A DNA stretch of 64,000 nt from Methylotuvimicrobium buryatense 5G. GTDB lineage: Bacteria > Pseudomonadota > Gammaproteobacteria > Methylococcales > Methylomonadaceae. The DNA lies in NCBI RefSeq assembly GCF_000341735.1, contig NZ_KB455575.1, forward strand, positions 2,929,972 to 2,993,971, given 5' to 3'. The notes under the pieces were generated by a model. The model was not told the origin of the DNA and did not search any database. It worked only from the letters and a program-made list of their open reading frames with translations. The first letter of the stretch is position 1. Every line of letters begins with the position of its first letter. Shown here one piece after another: positions 44,821-53,733 of the stretch. A program made the translations under genes and the position numbers.

Positions 44821-46504
44821 ACCGATTCCGCTGAGCCGCTGCGCATTACCCGCGCACCCCGAACGGACTGTTGCCGTGCATACCGGGCAAATGTTGGACC
44901 GGCAACGCTTCTGCGCCGATGTCGCGGCCGTGGCCTCGGCATTACAGCATCAGGCACAGCCTTGCTATGCCCTGTATCATGAAGACTGCTATCCGTTCGC
45001 GGTACTGCTGTTTGCCTTGTGGCATGCCGGCAAAAAGGTCGTCATTCCCGGCAATAACTGTCCCGCGACCGCCGATGAACTGGCCGGGCAGGGCTGCGCA
45101 TTGATCGGCGCCTGGCATGGGCGCGAATCGATATTGGCCAGCCCTGCCGAAGTAAATATCGAATTGCATGCGCTAAACCCGGCCGATACGTCTGTGACTC
45201 TTTTTACTTCCGGCTCGAACGGCAGACCTAAGGCCATCGTCAAGACCTTGCCGCAATTGCAACGCGAGGTCGATGCCCTGGAAGCCCAGTGGGGCCTATT
45301 GTTGGGAGTGTCGGCGGCGGCCGCGACCGTCAGTCATCAGCATATTTACGGATTGTTGTTCAGATTGTTATGGCCGCTGGCGTCGGGGCGCTGTTTTCAC
45401 AGCCAGCTATTTTTGAGTCCAGAGCCGATGTTGAAAGCCTTGGCCGGCCAGCCCGCCTATTGGGTCGCAAGCCCCGCGCAATTGAAAAGACTCGATGAAC
45501 TGACCGATTGGGCTCAAATAGCCAAGTTCAGCGCCATTTTTAGTTCGGGCGGGCCGCTTCCGCCCGATGCCGCAGCGCAAATCGAGCGGCTTTGCGGGCA
45601 GAGGGTCATCGAAGTCTACGGCAGCTCCGAAACCGGCGGCATTGCGTGGCGCCGCTCCGCTCAAGATACGCGATGGACGCCCTTTGCCGGTATCGGACTC
45701 AGTCGGAGCGAGGATGGCCGCTGTTTGCTGACATCACCGTACTTGCCCGACGCTAGCGCCTACCCGATGGATGACCGGATTGAGCTGCACAACGACGGAC
45801 GCTTTAGCTTGTTGGGCCGGCTCGACCGCATCGTCAAGGTGGAGGAAAAACGCTTATCGTTGGATGCATTGGAAAACGCCTTGAGTCAATCCGATTGGGT
45901 CGAACAGTCGCATTGTTTGCTGCTCAGCAACCGGCGGGACCGTGTGGCAGCCGCTATCGTGCTGACTGAAAGCGGCTTGGCGGCTTTACGCTACCAAGGC
46001 CGCGCGGCCATATTCAAGTCATTACGGCGCCAATTGCAACGGGCTTTCGAATCGGTGGTGTTACCGCGCAAATGGCTGTTCTTCGACAGCTTGCCGATGA
46101 CCCGACAGGGTAAACTCGATCATGCCTTACTTCGGCAATTGTTCGCGTTGGACTCGGCCAAATATCCGCAATTGCTATACTGCCGGATCGCGATCAACAG
46201 CGCCGAACTGGAGTTTCGCATTCAACCCGAACTGGTCTATTTCAACGGCCATTTTCCGGGCATGCCGATTCTGCCGGGCGTGACGCAATTGGCTTGGGCC
46301 GAACATTACGGCAAATTGTTTTTTTCGATCGAACAGCCTTTTCTGACGATGGAAGCGGTCAAATTTAAAAAAATCATTCTACCGGATGCCTTAATCAAGA
46401 TGGCGCTGGAATGGCGAGACGAGGCCGGCAAGCTCTATTTCGATCTGAGTTCGGTCAGCGAATCGCACAGTTCCGGACGAATGTTGTACGGAGCACGCCC
46501 ATGA
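44810..46504 (+). CDS. AMP-ligase fused to a hotdog dehydratase domain
   Basis: 564 residues. Residues 1-440 form an adenylate-forming ligase: VTLFTSGSNGRPKAIVKTL (P-loop), VIEVYGSSETGGIAWR, DDRIELHNDGRFSLLGRLDR, C-terminal Lys in MTRQGKLDHA. Residues 450-564 are a hotdog-fold 3-hydroxyacyl-ACP dehydratase-like domain (VYFNGHFPGMPILPGVTQLA, with the active-site His). In E. coli-type clusters these activities are separate genes (apeH and apeI). The ligase likely loads an aromatic starter acid onto ACP. Confidence 0.88.
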   Translation: MCAEPIPLSRCALPAHPERTVAVHTGQMLDRQRFCADVAAVASALQHQAQPCYALYHEDCYPFAVLLFALWHAGKKVVIPGNNCPATADELAGQGCALIGAWHGRESILASPAEVNIELHALNPADTSVTLFTSGSNGRPKAIVKTLPQLQREVDALEAQWGLLLGVSAAAATVSHQHIYGLLFRLLWPLASGRCFHSQLFLSPEPMLKALAGQPAYWVASPAQLKRLDELTDWAQIAKFSAIFSSGGPLPPDAAAQIERLCGQRVIEVYGSSETGGIAWRRSAQDTRWTPFAGIGLSRSEDGRCLLTSPYLPDASAYPMDDRIELHNDGRFSLLGRLDRIVKVEEKRLSLDALENALSQSDWVEQSHCLLLSNRRDRVAAAIVLTESGLAALRYQGRAAIFKSLRRQLQRAFESVVLPRKWLFFDSLPMTRQGKLDHALLRQLFALDSAKYPQLLYCRIAINSAELEFRIQPELVYFNGHFPGMPILPGVTQLAWAEHYGKLFFSIEQPFLTMEAVKFKKIILPDALIKMALEWRDEAGKLYFDLSSVSESHSSGRMLYGARP

Positions 46505-47235
46505 AGGCTTGCGTCATTATCCCGGTTTACAATCACGAAGACGCGGTCGGCACGGTCGTCGAACAATTGAAACCCTACGGCCTGCCTTGCTATTTGATCA
46601 ACGATGGCAGCGCGCCGTCCTGCAGTTCGGTGTTGAAGCGATTGGCCGAACGTGAACAGGATTGGGTCGTGTTATACGAACGCGCAGAAAACGGCGGCAA
46701 AGGCGCGGCGGTCATCGACGGTTTGCGCCTAGCGATAGCCGATGGCTTCAGCCATGCGCTGCAGGTCGATGCCGACGGACAGCACCGGCTCGAGGACATC
46801 GATCGCCTGCTTAAGGCGACCGAACGACACCCAAACCGGCTGATTCTCGGCAAGCCTCGTTTCGATGACACCGTGCCCAAGGGGCGCTTGTACGGGCGTC
46901 AATTCACGAACCTGTGGATTTGGATCAATACGCTGTCGTTTTCGATCGCCGACGGCATGTGCGGTTTTCGCTGCTATCCGCTCGTAGCGGTCGATCCCTT
47001 GCTGAAATCGACCCGAATGGGCCTGCGCATGGACTTCGACATCGAAATCGCCGTGCGCCTTTATTGGCAAGGCGTCGATGTGGTCAATGTCGAAACCGAA
47101 GTGCGTTACCCGCTGGACGGCATATCGCATTTCGACATGTTGCGCGATAACCTGTTGATTTCGAGAAAACATGCGCATTTGTTTTTCGGCATGTTAGTGC
47201 GCTTGCCGCGCTTGCTGATGAGGCATTGGCGATGA
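46501..47235 (+). CDS. family 2 glycosyltransferase of the polyene cluster
   Basis: 244 residues from ATG 46501, whose ATGA overlaps the ligase stop codon. GT-A fold: MKACVIIPVYNHEDAVGTVV, DGS near 40 (YLINDGSAPS), LQVDADGQH with the metal-binding DXD, and GMCGFRCYPL. Likely moves a sugar or related group onto the polyene or its lipid anchor. A longer in-frame reading upstream overlaps the ligase and is not used. Confidence 0.88.
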   Translation: MKACVIIPVYNHEDAVGTVVEQLKPYGLPCYLINDGSAPSCSSVLKRLAEREQDWVVLYERAENGGKGAAVIDGLRLAIADGFSHALQVDADGQHRLEDIDRLLKATERHPNRLILGKPRFDDTVPKGRLYGRQFTNLWIWINTLSFSIADGMCGFRCYPLVAVDPLLKSTRMGLRMDFDIEIAVRLYWQGVDVVNVETEVRYPLDGISHFDMLRDNLLISRKHAHLFFGMLVRLPRLLMRHWR

Positions 47236-48155
47236 AACATTGGGCCAACATGGAAGAACGCGGCGTCATCTGGGGCATGCAATTGCTGCTCAAGGTCTAT
47301 CTGTTGTTCGGACGCAGGGTATTGCAAGTGTTTTTATATCCGGTAGTCAGTTATTACTGGCTAATCAACGGCAAGGCACGCGCTGCCAGCATCGATTATT
47401 TGCGGCGCGTGTCGGCGTTTTGGCCTGCGGGAACGATCCGAACCGAGCGCTACGGCAGTTATCTGCATTTCATCGCTTTCGCGAATGCGATCATCGATAA
47501 ACTGGCGGCCTGGAGCGGCGCGATCTCGTTGAACGATGTCGAATACCATGGCCGAGACGCTATCGTCAGCCATCTCGAACACGGGCAAGGTGTTTTGATC
47601 CTGGGCTCTCACCTGGGCAACATGGAAGTGTGCCGGGTCATCGCGAAGCTGCGCAAAAACTTAACGGTCAATGTTTTGGTGCACACCAAGCATGCCGAAA
47701 AATTCAATGCACTGCTAAACCGTTATGCCGAATCCGGGCGCATGAATCTAGTTCAAGTCACCGAAATGAACGCCGCGACGGCAATGCTGCTGCAAGACAA
47801 AATCGAAGCCGGCGAACTGGTCGTGATCGCAGCCGACAGAATTCCGGTCACAGGCCAAGGGCGTGTCGCCAAGGCGCGCTTTCTCGGCGCAACGGCGCTG
47901 TTTCCGCAAGGACCGTATATTTTGGCGTCGCTGCTGAAATGTCCGGTCTATACCTTGTTTTGCTTAAAACGACTCGACAAACAAATTATTTATTTCGATC
48001 ATTTCAGCGACGGATTGAACCTACCCAGAAAACAGCGCGACGAGCGTGTTCAGCACTATGCTCAGAGCTATGCCGACCGCTTGCAGCACTATTGTCAGCT
48101 GGAGCCGCTGCAATGGTTCAATTTTTACGATTTTTGGCAAGATGGAAATGACTAA
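47232..48155 (+). CDS. LpxL/HtrB-like acyltransferase of the polyene cluster
   Basis: 307 residues from ATG 47232 (ATGA overlap with the glycosyltransferase). Family marks: GVLILGSHLGNMEVCRVIAK (H-X4-D/E-like HLGNME), LVVIAADRIPVTGQGRVAKA, FLGATALFPQGPYILA. A membrane-bound acyltransferase, probably attaching the aryl-polyene acyl chain to a lipid. In some clusters this domain is fused to the glycosyltransferase; here they are separate but coupled. Confidence 0.87.
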   Translation: MKHWANMEERGVIWGMQLLLKVYLLFGRRVLQVFLYPVVSYYWLINGKARAASIDYLRRVSAFWPAGTIRTERYGSYLHFIAFANAIIDKLAAWSGAISLNDVEYHGRDAIVSHLEHGQGVLILGSHLGNMEVCRVIAKLRKNLTVNVLVHTKHAEKFNALLNRYAESGRMNLVQVTEMNAATAMLLQDKIEAGELVVIAADRIPVTGQGRVAKARFLGATALFPQGPYILASLLKCPVYTLFCLKRLDKQIIYFDHFSDGLNLPRKQRDERVQHYAQSYADRLQHYCQLEPLQWFNFYDFWQDGND

Positions 48156-49677
48156 ATCAAGGGTAATCGTCGACGGACAAGACTTGACGATCGAAGACAT
48201 TGCCGCGCTTGCGAACCGCTCGCATCGACTCGAATTGAGCGATGCGCCGGCCTTTGTTGCGCGGATCGACAAGGGCGCTGAATTCATCGAAACCTTGCTG
48301 CGGGAAGAAGGCTTTGTCTACGGCGTCACGACCGGTTACGGCGACTCCTGCACCGTGTCGATCCCGCTGGACAAAACCGGCGACTTGTCACGCCATCTTT
48401 ATACTTTCCACGGCTGCGGTCTCGGCGCGCATTTCGACGAACAACAAACCCGCGCGATTATGGCAGTGCGCCTGAACAGTTTGGCGCGCGGCTTTTCCGG
48501 CGTTCGTTACCGCTTGCTGCAACAAATTGCCGAATTACTGAAACATGATGTGCTGCCGTTGATTCCGCAGGAAGGCTCGGTCGGCGCCAGCGGCGATTTG
48601 ACTCCGCTGTCTTATCTCGCGGCGGTGCTAGCCGGCGAGCGCGAAGTGCTCTATCGCGGCGAGAAGCAGGACGCCGCGAAAGTGCTGGCGACATTGGGCA
48701 TCGCTCCGTTGACGCTGAAACCGAAGGAAGGCCTTGCGATCATGAACGGTACCGCGGCGATGACGGCAGTAGCCTGTCTGGCCTATCAACGCGCGGCTTA
48801 TCTGTCGCAATTGTGTACGCGCATCACCGCGCTGGCTTCGGTCGCGCTGAACGGCAATGCCTATCATTTCGACGAAAAACTGTTTTCGGTCAAGCCGCAT
48901 ACAGGGCAAATCCGGGTCGCCGCGCGCATCCGAGACGACCTACATGTCACCGAACAGACGCCGCGCAACGATACGCGCCTGCAGGACCGCTATTCGCTGC
49001 GCTGCGCGCCTCATGTGATCGGCGTGCTCGAAGACGCGCTGCCGTGGCTGCGGCAATTCATCGAAAACGAATTGAACAGCGCTAACGACAATCCGATTAT
49101 CGACGCCGAAGGCGAGCATGTATTGCACGGCGGACATTTTTACGGCGGCCATATCGCGTTCGCGATGGACAGCCTGAAAACGGCGGTCGCGAATCTGGCC
49201 GATCTGATGGACCGGCAGATGGCGCAATTGATGGACACCAAGTTCAATCACGGCTTGCCGGCCAATTTATCCGGCGCGAGAGGCGACGAGGCGATGCTGA
49301 ATCACGGTTTCAAAGCCTTACAAATCGCCGTGTCGGCCTGGACCGCCGAAGCGCTTAAATTGACGATGCCGGCCAGCGTGTTTTCGCGTTCGACCGAATG
49401 CCACAATCAAGACAAAGTCAGCATGGGCACGATTGCCGCGAGAGACTGCGTGCGCATCATCGAATTGACCGAGCAGGTCGCGGCGGCCGTTTTGATCGCG
49501 GTCGTGCAGGGCGTCGAATTGCGTGGGGGACGGTCGGGTTTGAGCGCAGGCCTCAAGCATACGCTGCAACAGGTGAGGGCCAAGATCGGCTTTCTCGACG
49601 CCGACCGGGCATTGGAGCGGGAATTGCGCCTCTGCTTGCAACTGATCCGCGACCGGCATTGGAATCTATATGACTAA
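48142..49677 (+). CDS. MIO-type aromatic amino acid ammonia-lyase (HAL/PAL/TAL family)
   Basis: 511 residues from ATG 48142, overlapping the acyltransferase by 14 bases; a longer frame to 48046 is antistructural. The self-forming MIO group comes from Ala149-Ser150-Gly151 (GSVGASGDLTPLSYLA). Tyr60 (FVYGVTTGYG), NGTAAMTAVACLAYQ and NDNPIIDAEGEHVLHGG are intact. The selectivity pair is Phe89-His90 (LYTFHGCG), not Ser-His of histidine lyases, His-Leu of tyrosine lyases or Phe-Leu of plant PAL. The genetic setting suggests making a cinnamic or coumaric-type starter for the polyene rather than histidine breakdown. Confidence 0.9.
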   Translation: MEMTKSRVIVDGQDLTIEDIAALANRSHRLELSDAPAFVARIDKGAEFIETLLREEGFVYGVTTGYGDSCTVSIPLDKTGDLSRHLYTFHGCGLGAHFDEQQTRAIMAVRLNSLARGFSGVRYRLLQQIAELLKHDVLPLIPQEGSVGASGDLTPLSYLAAVLAGEREVLYRGEKQDAAKVLATLGIAPLTLKPKEGLAIMNGTAAMTAVACLAYQRAAYLSQLCTRITALASVALNGNAYHFDEKLFSVKPHTGQIRVAARIRDDLHVTEQTPRNDTRLQDRYSLRCAPHVIGVLEDALPWLRQFIENELNSANDNPIIDAEGEHVLHGGHFYGGHIAFAMDSLKTAVANLADLMDRQMAQLMDTKFNHGLPANLSGARGDEAMLNHGFKALQIAVSAWTAEALKLTMPASVFSRSTECHNQDKVSMGTIAARDCVRIIELTEQVAAAVLIAVVQGVELRGGRSGLSAGLKHTLQQVRAKIGFLDADRALERELRLCLQLIRDRHWNLYD

Positions 49678-49848
49678 GAAAGATGCACAAAATAACTGCT
49701 ACCAGTAGTCGGCTTTGCAGCGATTCGGTGACTCGCTTGACAGGACGCCGTGAATACGTCCATGTAGGCTTGACGGCGGCTATCCCTGCCGCCGACACCT
49801 GTCAATCGAGCCACCGAACCCCCTTCCAACAATTGTCGAAGTTATTTC

Positions 49849-50277
49849 ATGCTCGTTCCTAAGGCCATCGTCTCCTGCGAAGTCGAAATCGAAGTGCCGT
49901 TTTTCGATGTCGATCTGATGGAAATCGTCTGGCACGGCCATTATCTGAAATATTTCGAAATCGCCCGCTGCGCTCTGCTCGACAAGATTGGCTACGGTTA
50001 CATGCAAATGCGCGAATCCGGCTATGCCTGGCCGGTCGTCGATGTGCGCGTCCGCTATGCGAAGCCTGCGAAATTCCGCCAAAAAATCATCGTGCATGCC
50101 GAATTGACCGAGTGGGAAAACCGCATGAAAATCAATTACCTGATTCTCGATAAACAAACCGGCGCGCGCTTGACGCGCGGTTATACCTATCAAGTCGCGG
50201 TCGAGATCGCCACAGGAGAAATGTGTTACGAGTCACCGCCGGTTTTGTTTGAAAAATTGGGGCTATCTGATTTCTGA
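49849..50277 (+). CDS. 4-hydroxybenzoyl-CoA-type thioesterase of the polyene cluster
   Basis: 142 residues, single hotdog domain: EVPFFDVDLMEIVWHGHYLK with catalytic Asp and the WHGHY signature, and WPVVDVRVRYAKPAKF. It probably releases or edits acyl-ACP/CoA intermediates, as does the thioesterase of aryl-polyene loci. It is 171 bp after the ammonia-lyase; the gap contains part of a family B element, which may separate it from the operon. Last cluster gene before unrelated genes. Confidence 0.87.
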   Translation: MLVPKAIVSCEVEIEVPFFDVDLMEIVWHGHYLKYFEIARCALLDKIGYGYMQMRESGYAWPVVDVRVRYAKPAKFRQKIIVHAELTEWENRMKINYLILDKQTGARLTRGYTYQVAVEIATGEMCYESPPVLFEKLGLSDF

Positions 50278-50802
50278 AGTTTTTATACCCTTTGCTAGTC
50301 AACTTTCGGGCCAGGTTGCCCCGTCAAAGGTCTAGCACCTAAATTATCCAAGATAGTTAACCATAGCCAATGGGCTATGAAATTCTGGTGCTGGATTAAT
50401 ACGTCCATGTAGGCTTGACGGCGGAATCTGATTGCCATGGATGGAGTGTAGTAGAGCAATGCAAGAGCAATTGCTGAGAAGCAAAAATCTGCCCTGCCGC
50501 CGGCACCTGTCAATCGATCCACAACAGTCGTCAACATTATTTCATGCTCGTTCCCTAGCTTTGTAGCTTGAATGCTACGAAGTGTAATCCGGGATAATCG
50601 AGGCCACGCCCTTCCCGTATTCCGCTGCTCTGCATAGGGGCTACATCTATTTGCCGGGCATTTTATACCCTTTGCTGGTCAAAGGACGCCGTGAATCCGT
50701 CCCTGTAGGCTCTGTGACAGCATCCCTGCTGTCAAAGCCTTTGCCGAACACCCCGGCGCCTCCAAGCGTCAATGCCGAAATTTCAAGTGCGATGGGTATA
50801 TT
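50278..50802. repeat. gene-free gap with composite family B sequence
   Basis: 50286-50530 is a mosaic of family B pieces interrupted by a hairpin around GCACCTAAATT/AATTCTGGTGC and CATAGCCAATGGGCTATG. 50664-50800 is a more complete family B copy with ends TATACCC and GATGGGTATA. The gap marks the end of the rightward polyene operon and the tail of the leftward TonB operon. Confidence 0.7.
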
Positions 50803-52050
50803 CTATGAATCCACTTTTTGCTGACTTTTGATTTGCATCAGCCAGCGCTGCGCCTGGCCTTTGGTCTGATGGTGCTTGCAGGCGCGCGTGAAGGCGCTCT
50901 CGGCGTAGTCCATGCGGCCGCTGTTGTAGTAGACGATGCCGAGCATCAATTGCGCTTGCTGTCGGTTTTTCAGATTATTGGTCGCCAGGGCTTTATTCAG
51001 CATCCCGGCCGATTCGTTCCATTTTTCCCGACTCAATAAAATGTGGGCGCAGCGCAGATACAGATTGCCGTCGTTGCGCATTGCCGCCAACTGTTTCAGT
51101 ATCGTGAATTCCTTGTCGTGTTCACGCGCCATCGCCCAACTATTGGCTAGTAATTCCATATTGGCCGCGTTGCGCTCGATGCGTCCGCGCTCCATCTCGC
51201 GGGTCAGTAATTTTGCCGCAAGATAAGGCGTGTTTTTATGCATATACAACTGCGCAAGCCGGACGATCTGGTCTTTCGGCAAGTCGAATTTCCGATGCGC
51301 CAACTCCAATACCGACAGCGCTTTTCCGTAATCCTTCAACATCAAATGCACGTCGGTCAAGTTCAGCCACCAACTTTGTTCGTTCGGCGCTTGCGCGATC
51401 AATTTGTTCAACAACGGCACCGCTTCCCGGTATTTATTCTGTTCCAGGACGATACTCAGCAATAAGATTTGCCAATCTTGCCTTTCCGATATGGCCAAGG
51501 CCTTTTTCAGATAATCCGCCGAACGATCGAATCGTTTGATTTTATGATGTGTCAAAGCCCGCAAGTACCAGGCTTCGGCCGACGGGCGCGGCTCGCTGGC
51601 GAACCAAAGATCCAACTGTTTGATCGCTTGTTCGAAACGTTCGGCCTGTACCGCGGCCTGCGCCAGGTTGTAGCGTAAATTGTGGACCGTATCCGGCGGC
51701 AGCGTATCGGCGCCGCGTAACGTTTCTTCAAGGGCGATGACGGCCTGAAGATAGTCGTGCCGTTCGAGATGGGTATAGGCCAGATGCTGATGGATCAAGG
51801 CGCGTTCGTAGTGGTTGTCGGCCACTTTCGGCAATTGCGCTTGCAACAGCGATAAGGCTTTGCTGAAGCGCGATTGATCGCTCAATTCGCGGGACTGATT
51901 CAGCACCTTATAGGTTTCGGGCGAAACGGCATATTTTTTGGACTCGTCCGTTTCGGTCTCCGCCCTACCCTGCAAACTCAATAGTGCAAGTAGCACGCCA
52001 GTGATTAATCGCCGATTGACATTCCCGATGCGTGTTCTGTTCCAGTGCAT
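50803..52050 (-). CDS. TPR-repeat protein of the TonB cluster
   Basis: 415 residues. A signal peptide (about 10-30) then some ten TPR-type helix pairs from residue 55 to the end, for example ALIHQHLAYTHLERHDYLQA and AWYLRALTHHKIKRFDRSAD. Periplasmic. TPR proteins close many DUF3450/ExbB/ExbD/TonB operons (as VtpD-type partners in Vibrio TonB2 systems) and probably scaffold the complex. It begins 2 bp after the tonB stop codon. Confidence 0.85.
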   Translation of the reverse strand: MHWNRTRIGNVNRRLITGVLLALLSLQGRAETETDESKKYAVSPETYKVLNQSRELSDQSRFSKALSLLQAQLPKVADNHYERALIHQHLAYTHLERHDYLQAVIALEETLRGADTLPPDTVHNLRYNLAQAAVQAERFEQAIKQLDLWFASEPRPSAEAWYLRALTHHKIKRFDRSADYLKKALAISERQDWQILLLSIVLEQNKYREAVPLLNKLIAQAPNEQSWWLNLTDVHLMLKDYGKALSVLELAHRKFDLPKDQIVRLAQLYMHKNTPYLAAKLLTREMERGRIERNAANMELLANSWAMAREHDKEFTILKQLAAMRNDGNLYLRCAHILLSREKWNESAGMLNKALATNNLKNRQQAQLMLGIVYYNSGRMDYAESAFTRACKHHQTKGQAQRWLMQIKSQQKVDS

Positions 52051-52052
52051 GA

Positions 52053-52682
52053 TTATCTTTCCAGGTTGAAATAGATCGTCTGAACGCTTTGCCAGCGGAC
52101 GGCCTGACCGTCCACTTTCTTTTTCTGGAATTTCCAGTGACGAATCGCGCGTAACGCGGTGCTGTCGAAAACGCCTTTCGGCTCGGAAACGATGACTTGC
52201 GGATCGACGACCGTGCCCTCCTCGGTGACCGTGAACAGGATTTTCACTTTGCCTTCGATGCGTTTGGCCAACGCGCTGGGCGGATACAGCGGCGCGGTTC
52301 GAATCAACGGCATCGCTTCCTGAATCGAACCGAGTCCGCCGCCGCCCATTTCGCCTTTGAACGGTTGACCGGCGATGTTCAACGCCAGATCCATTTTCGG
52401 CACATTCATCGCCACCGGATTGACTTTGACCGGTTTGGGGCTCGGCACCGAGAGCTCCGGCACTGTCAGCGGTTCGTTTTTCGGTTGCTTGGGCTTCACT
52501 CGCTCTTTCAATTGCGGCACCGTCGGTTCGCGTTTGAGTCTGACGAAATCGATCACCAAAGTTTCGGTCGGCATTTTCAATAAAACCGGTTGTTGCGTTG
52601 CCATGCGCTCCATGACGGCAAACAGCAGCACATTAATAAAGACGGCACCCAATCCGATGACGGTATGACGTTTCGCGATCAT
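52053..52682 (-). CDS. tonB: TonB-family energy transducer
   Basis: 209 residues. One N-terminal anchor helix (about 8-25), a Pro/Lys-rich spacer (KREPTVPQLKERVKPKQPKN), and the C-terminal TonB domain (LIRTAPLYPPSALAKRIEGK, VKILFTVTEEGTVVDPQVIV, ALRAIRHWKFQKKKVDGQAV). It couples inner-membrane proton-motive force to outer-membrane receptors. The short spacer is typical of the TonB2 class. ATGA overlap with exbD. Confidence 0.92.
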   Translation of the reverse strand: MIAKRHTVIGLGAVFINVLLFAVMERMATQQPVLLKMPTETLVIDFVRLKREPTVPQLKERVKPKQPKNEPLTVPELSVPSPKPVKVNPVAMNVPKMDLALNIAGQPFKGEMGGGGLGSIQEAMPLIRTAPLYPPSALAKRIEGKVKILFTVTEEGTVVDPQVIVSEPKGVFDSTALRAIRHWKFQKKKVDGQAVRWQSVQTIYFNLER

Positions 52683-53083
52683 TCGGAAAACGCCGCGATC
52701 GAGACGTTGGATACGCCTGCCAAACGCGATTGATCCAGCGCCTGTACCAATAGTTCGGTGCGTGCGTCACGGTCGGCGGCTATGACGACAGAGCCTTCCG
52801 GATTTTCGGCATGCAGGCGTTCGACGTTTGCGCGTAGCGCATTGACGTCGACTTTGCGCCGGTCTATCCAGATTTCACCGGCCTTAGTCACTGAAATAAT
52901 GATATTGCCTTTTTCCTGACGCTCAGCCGTTTTCGCCGAGGGCCGGTTGACCTCCATGCCGGACTCCTTGACGAACGACGAGGTCACGATAAAAAAGATC
53001 AATAAGATAAAAACCATGTCGATCAATGGGGTCAGATCAATGCCGTTGCCGTTGAATTCTTCGTCTTCGCTGTGTATTTTCAT
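52679..53083 (-). CDS. exbD: ExbD/TolR-family biopolymer transport protein
   Basis: 134 residues. One membrane helix with the proton-path Asp in NGIDLTPLIDMVFILLIFFI, then a periplasmic domain (PSAKTAERQEKGNIIISVTK ... VVIAADRDARTELLVQALDQ). Works with ExbB to energise TonB. A REP-like palindrome (53115-53195) separates it from the upstream exbB by 116 bp and may lower or split transcription. Confidence 0.93.
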   Translation of the reverse strand: MKIHSEDEEFNGNGIDLTPLIDMVFILLIFFIVTSSFVKESGMEVNRPSAKTAERQEKGNIIISVTKAGEIWIDRRKVDVNALRANVERLHAENPEGSVVIAADRDARTELLVQALDQSRLAGVSNVSIAAFSE

Positions 53084-53114
53084 AGAAATAATGTTGCTTC
53101 GTTATTTTGTTTGC

Positions 53115-53195
53115 GTAGCCCGTATGCAGCGTAGCGGAATACGGGACTTCGCGGCTTCGGCCTTCCCGGATTGCGCTGCGCTCCATCCGGGCTAC
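53115..53195. repeat. REP-like palindrome (family D) between exbB and exbD
   Basis: 81 bp, GTAGCCCGTATGCAGCG ... CTCCATCCGGGCTAC, an imperfect palindrome. The same as elements at 56903-56984, 57838-57919, 59247-59328, 63213-63294, 63307-63389 and the half copy at 63402-63434. The exbB stop codon (53200-53202) lies just five bases from it. Confidence 0.9.
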
Positions 53196-53199
53196 GATG

Positions 53200-53733
53200 C
53201 TATTCCAACTCGTCCGCAGCGAGGTCCAACAAGGTTCGGATGCGTTCGTGCAGGTCGCTGCTGAAATACAGGCCGGACAACGCGGTAACCAGTCCCGCCA
53301 TCGTCGTCAATAAGGCTTCGGAAATACCGCCGGCCAAGCCGCGCGCATTGCCGTTGCCGAACACCGCGATCACGTCGAAGGTGTCGATCATGCCGAATAC
53401 GGTACCCAGCAAGCCGAGCAACGGCAACACCTTCGACGCACTGCGTATGCCTCCGAGACTGGCGTCGGCGGACAGGCTCAACTGCTCCAAAAGACGGCCG
53501 CGCAGGCGTTTGGCTACCTTGGCGGGCCGGCGCTTGTAGTGCTGCCATTCGCGTTTGATCGCTGCCAATTGCCGAGGATAAGCGCAGTACAGATACCAAT
53601 AGCGTTCCAGAATCATCGCCCACATCGCCAGTGATACGACGAAAATCGCCCATAGCGCGGGACCGCCTTTGTCCATGAAGGCACGGGCGATGTCGATCGT
53701 TTCAGCCGGTGACAACACGAACTTGTCCTCCAC
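53200..53733 (-). CDS. exbB: ExbB/TolQ-family proton-channel subunit
   Basis: 177 residues with three membrane helices: PALWAIFVVSLAMWAMILER, GGIRSASKVLPLLGLLGTVF and the segment ending GISEALLTTMAGLVTALSGL. This short form is the ExbB2 type. It overlaps the preceding gene by 32 bases. Pairs with ExbD to drive TonB. Confidence 0.92.
   Translation of the reverse strand: MEDKFVLSPAETIDIARAFMDKGGPALWAIFVVSLAMWAMILERYWYLYCAYPRQLAAIKREWQHYKRRPAKVAKRLRGRLLEQLSLSADASLGGIRSASKVLPLLGLLGTVFGMIDTFDVIAVFGNGNARGLAGGISEALLTTMAGLVTALSGLYFSSDLHERIRTLLDLAADELE

Noticed and set aside
48142-49677. Ammonia-lyase as HutH of histidine degradation
   Set aside because: No hutU, hutI or hutG adjoins, the selectivity pair is Phe-His rather than Ser-His, and the gene overlaps the polyene operon.
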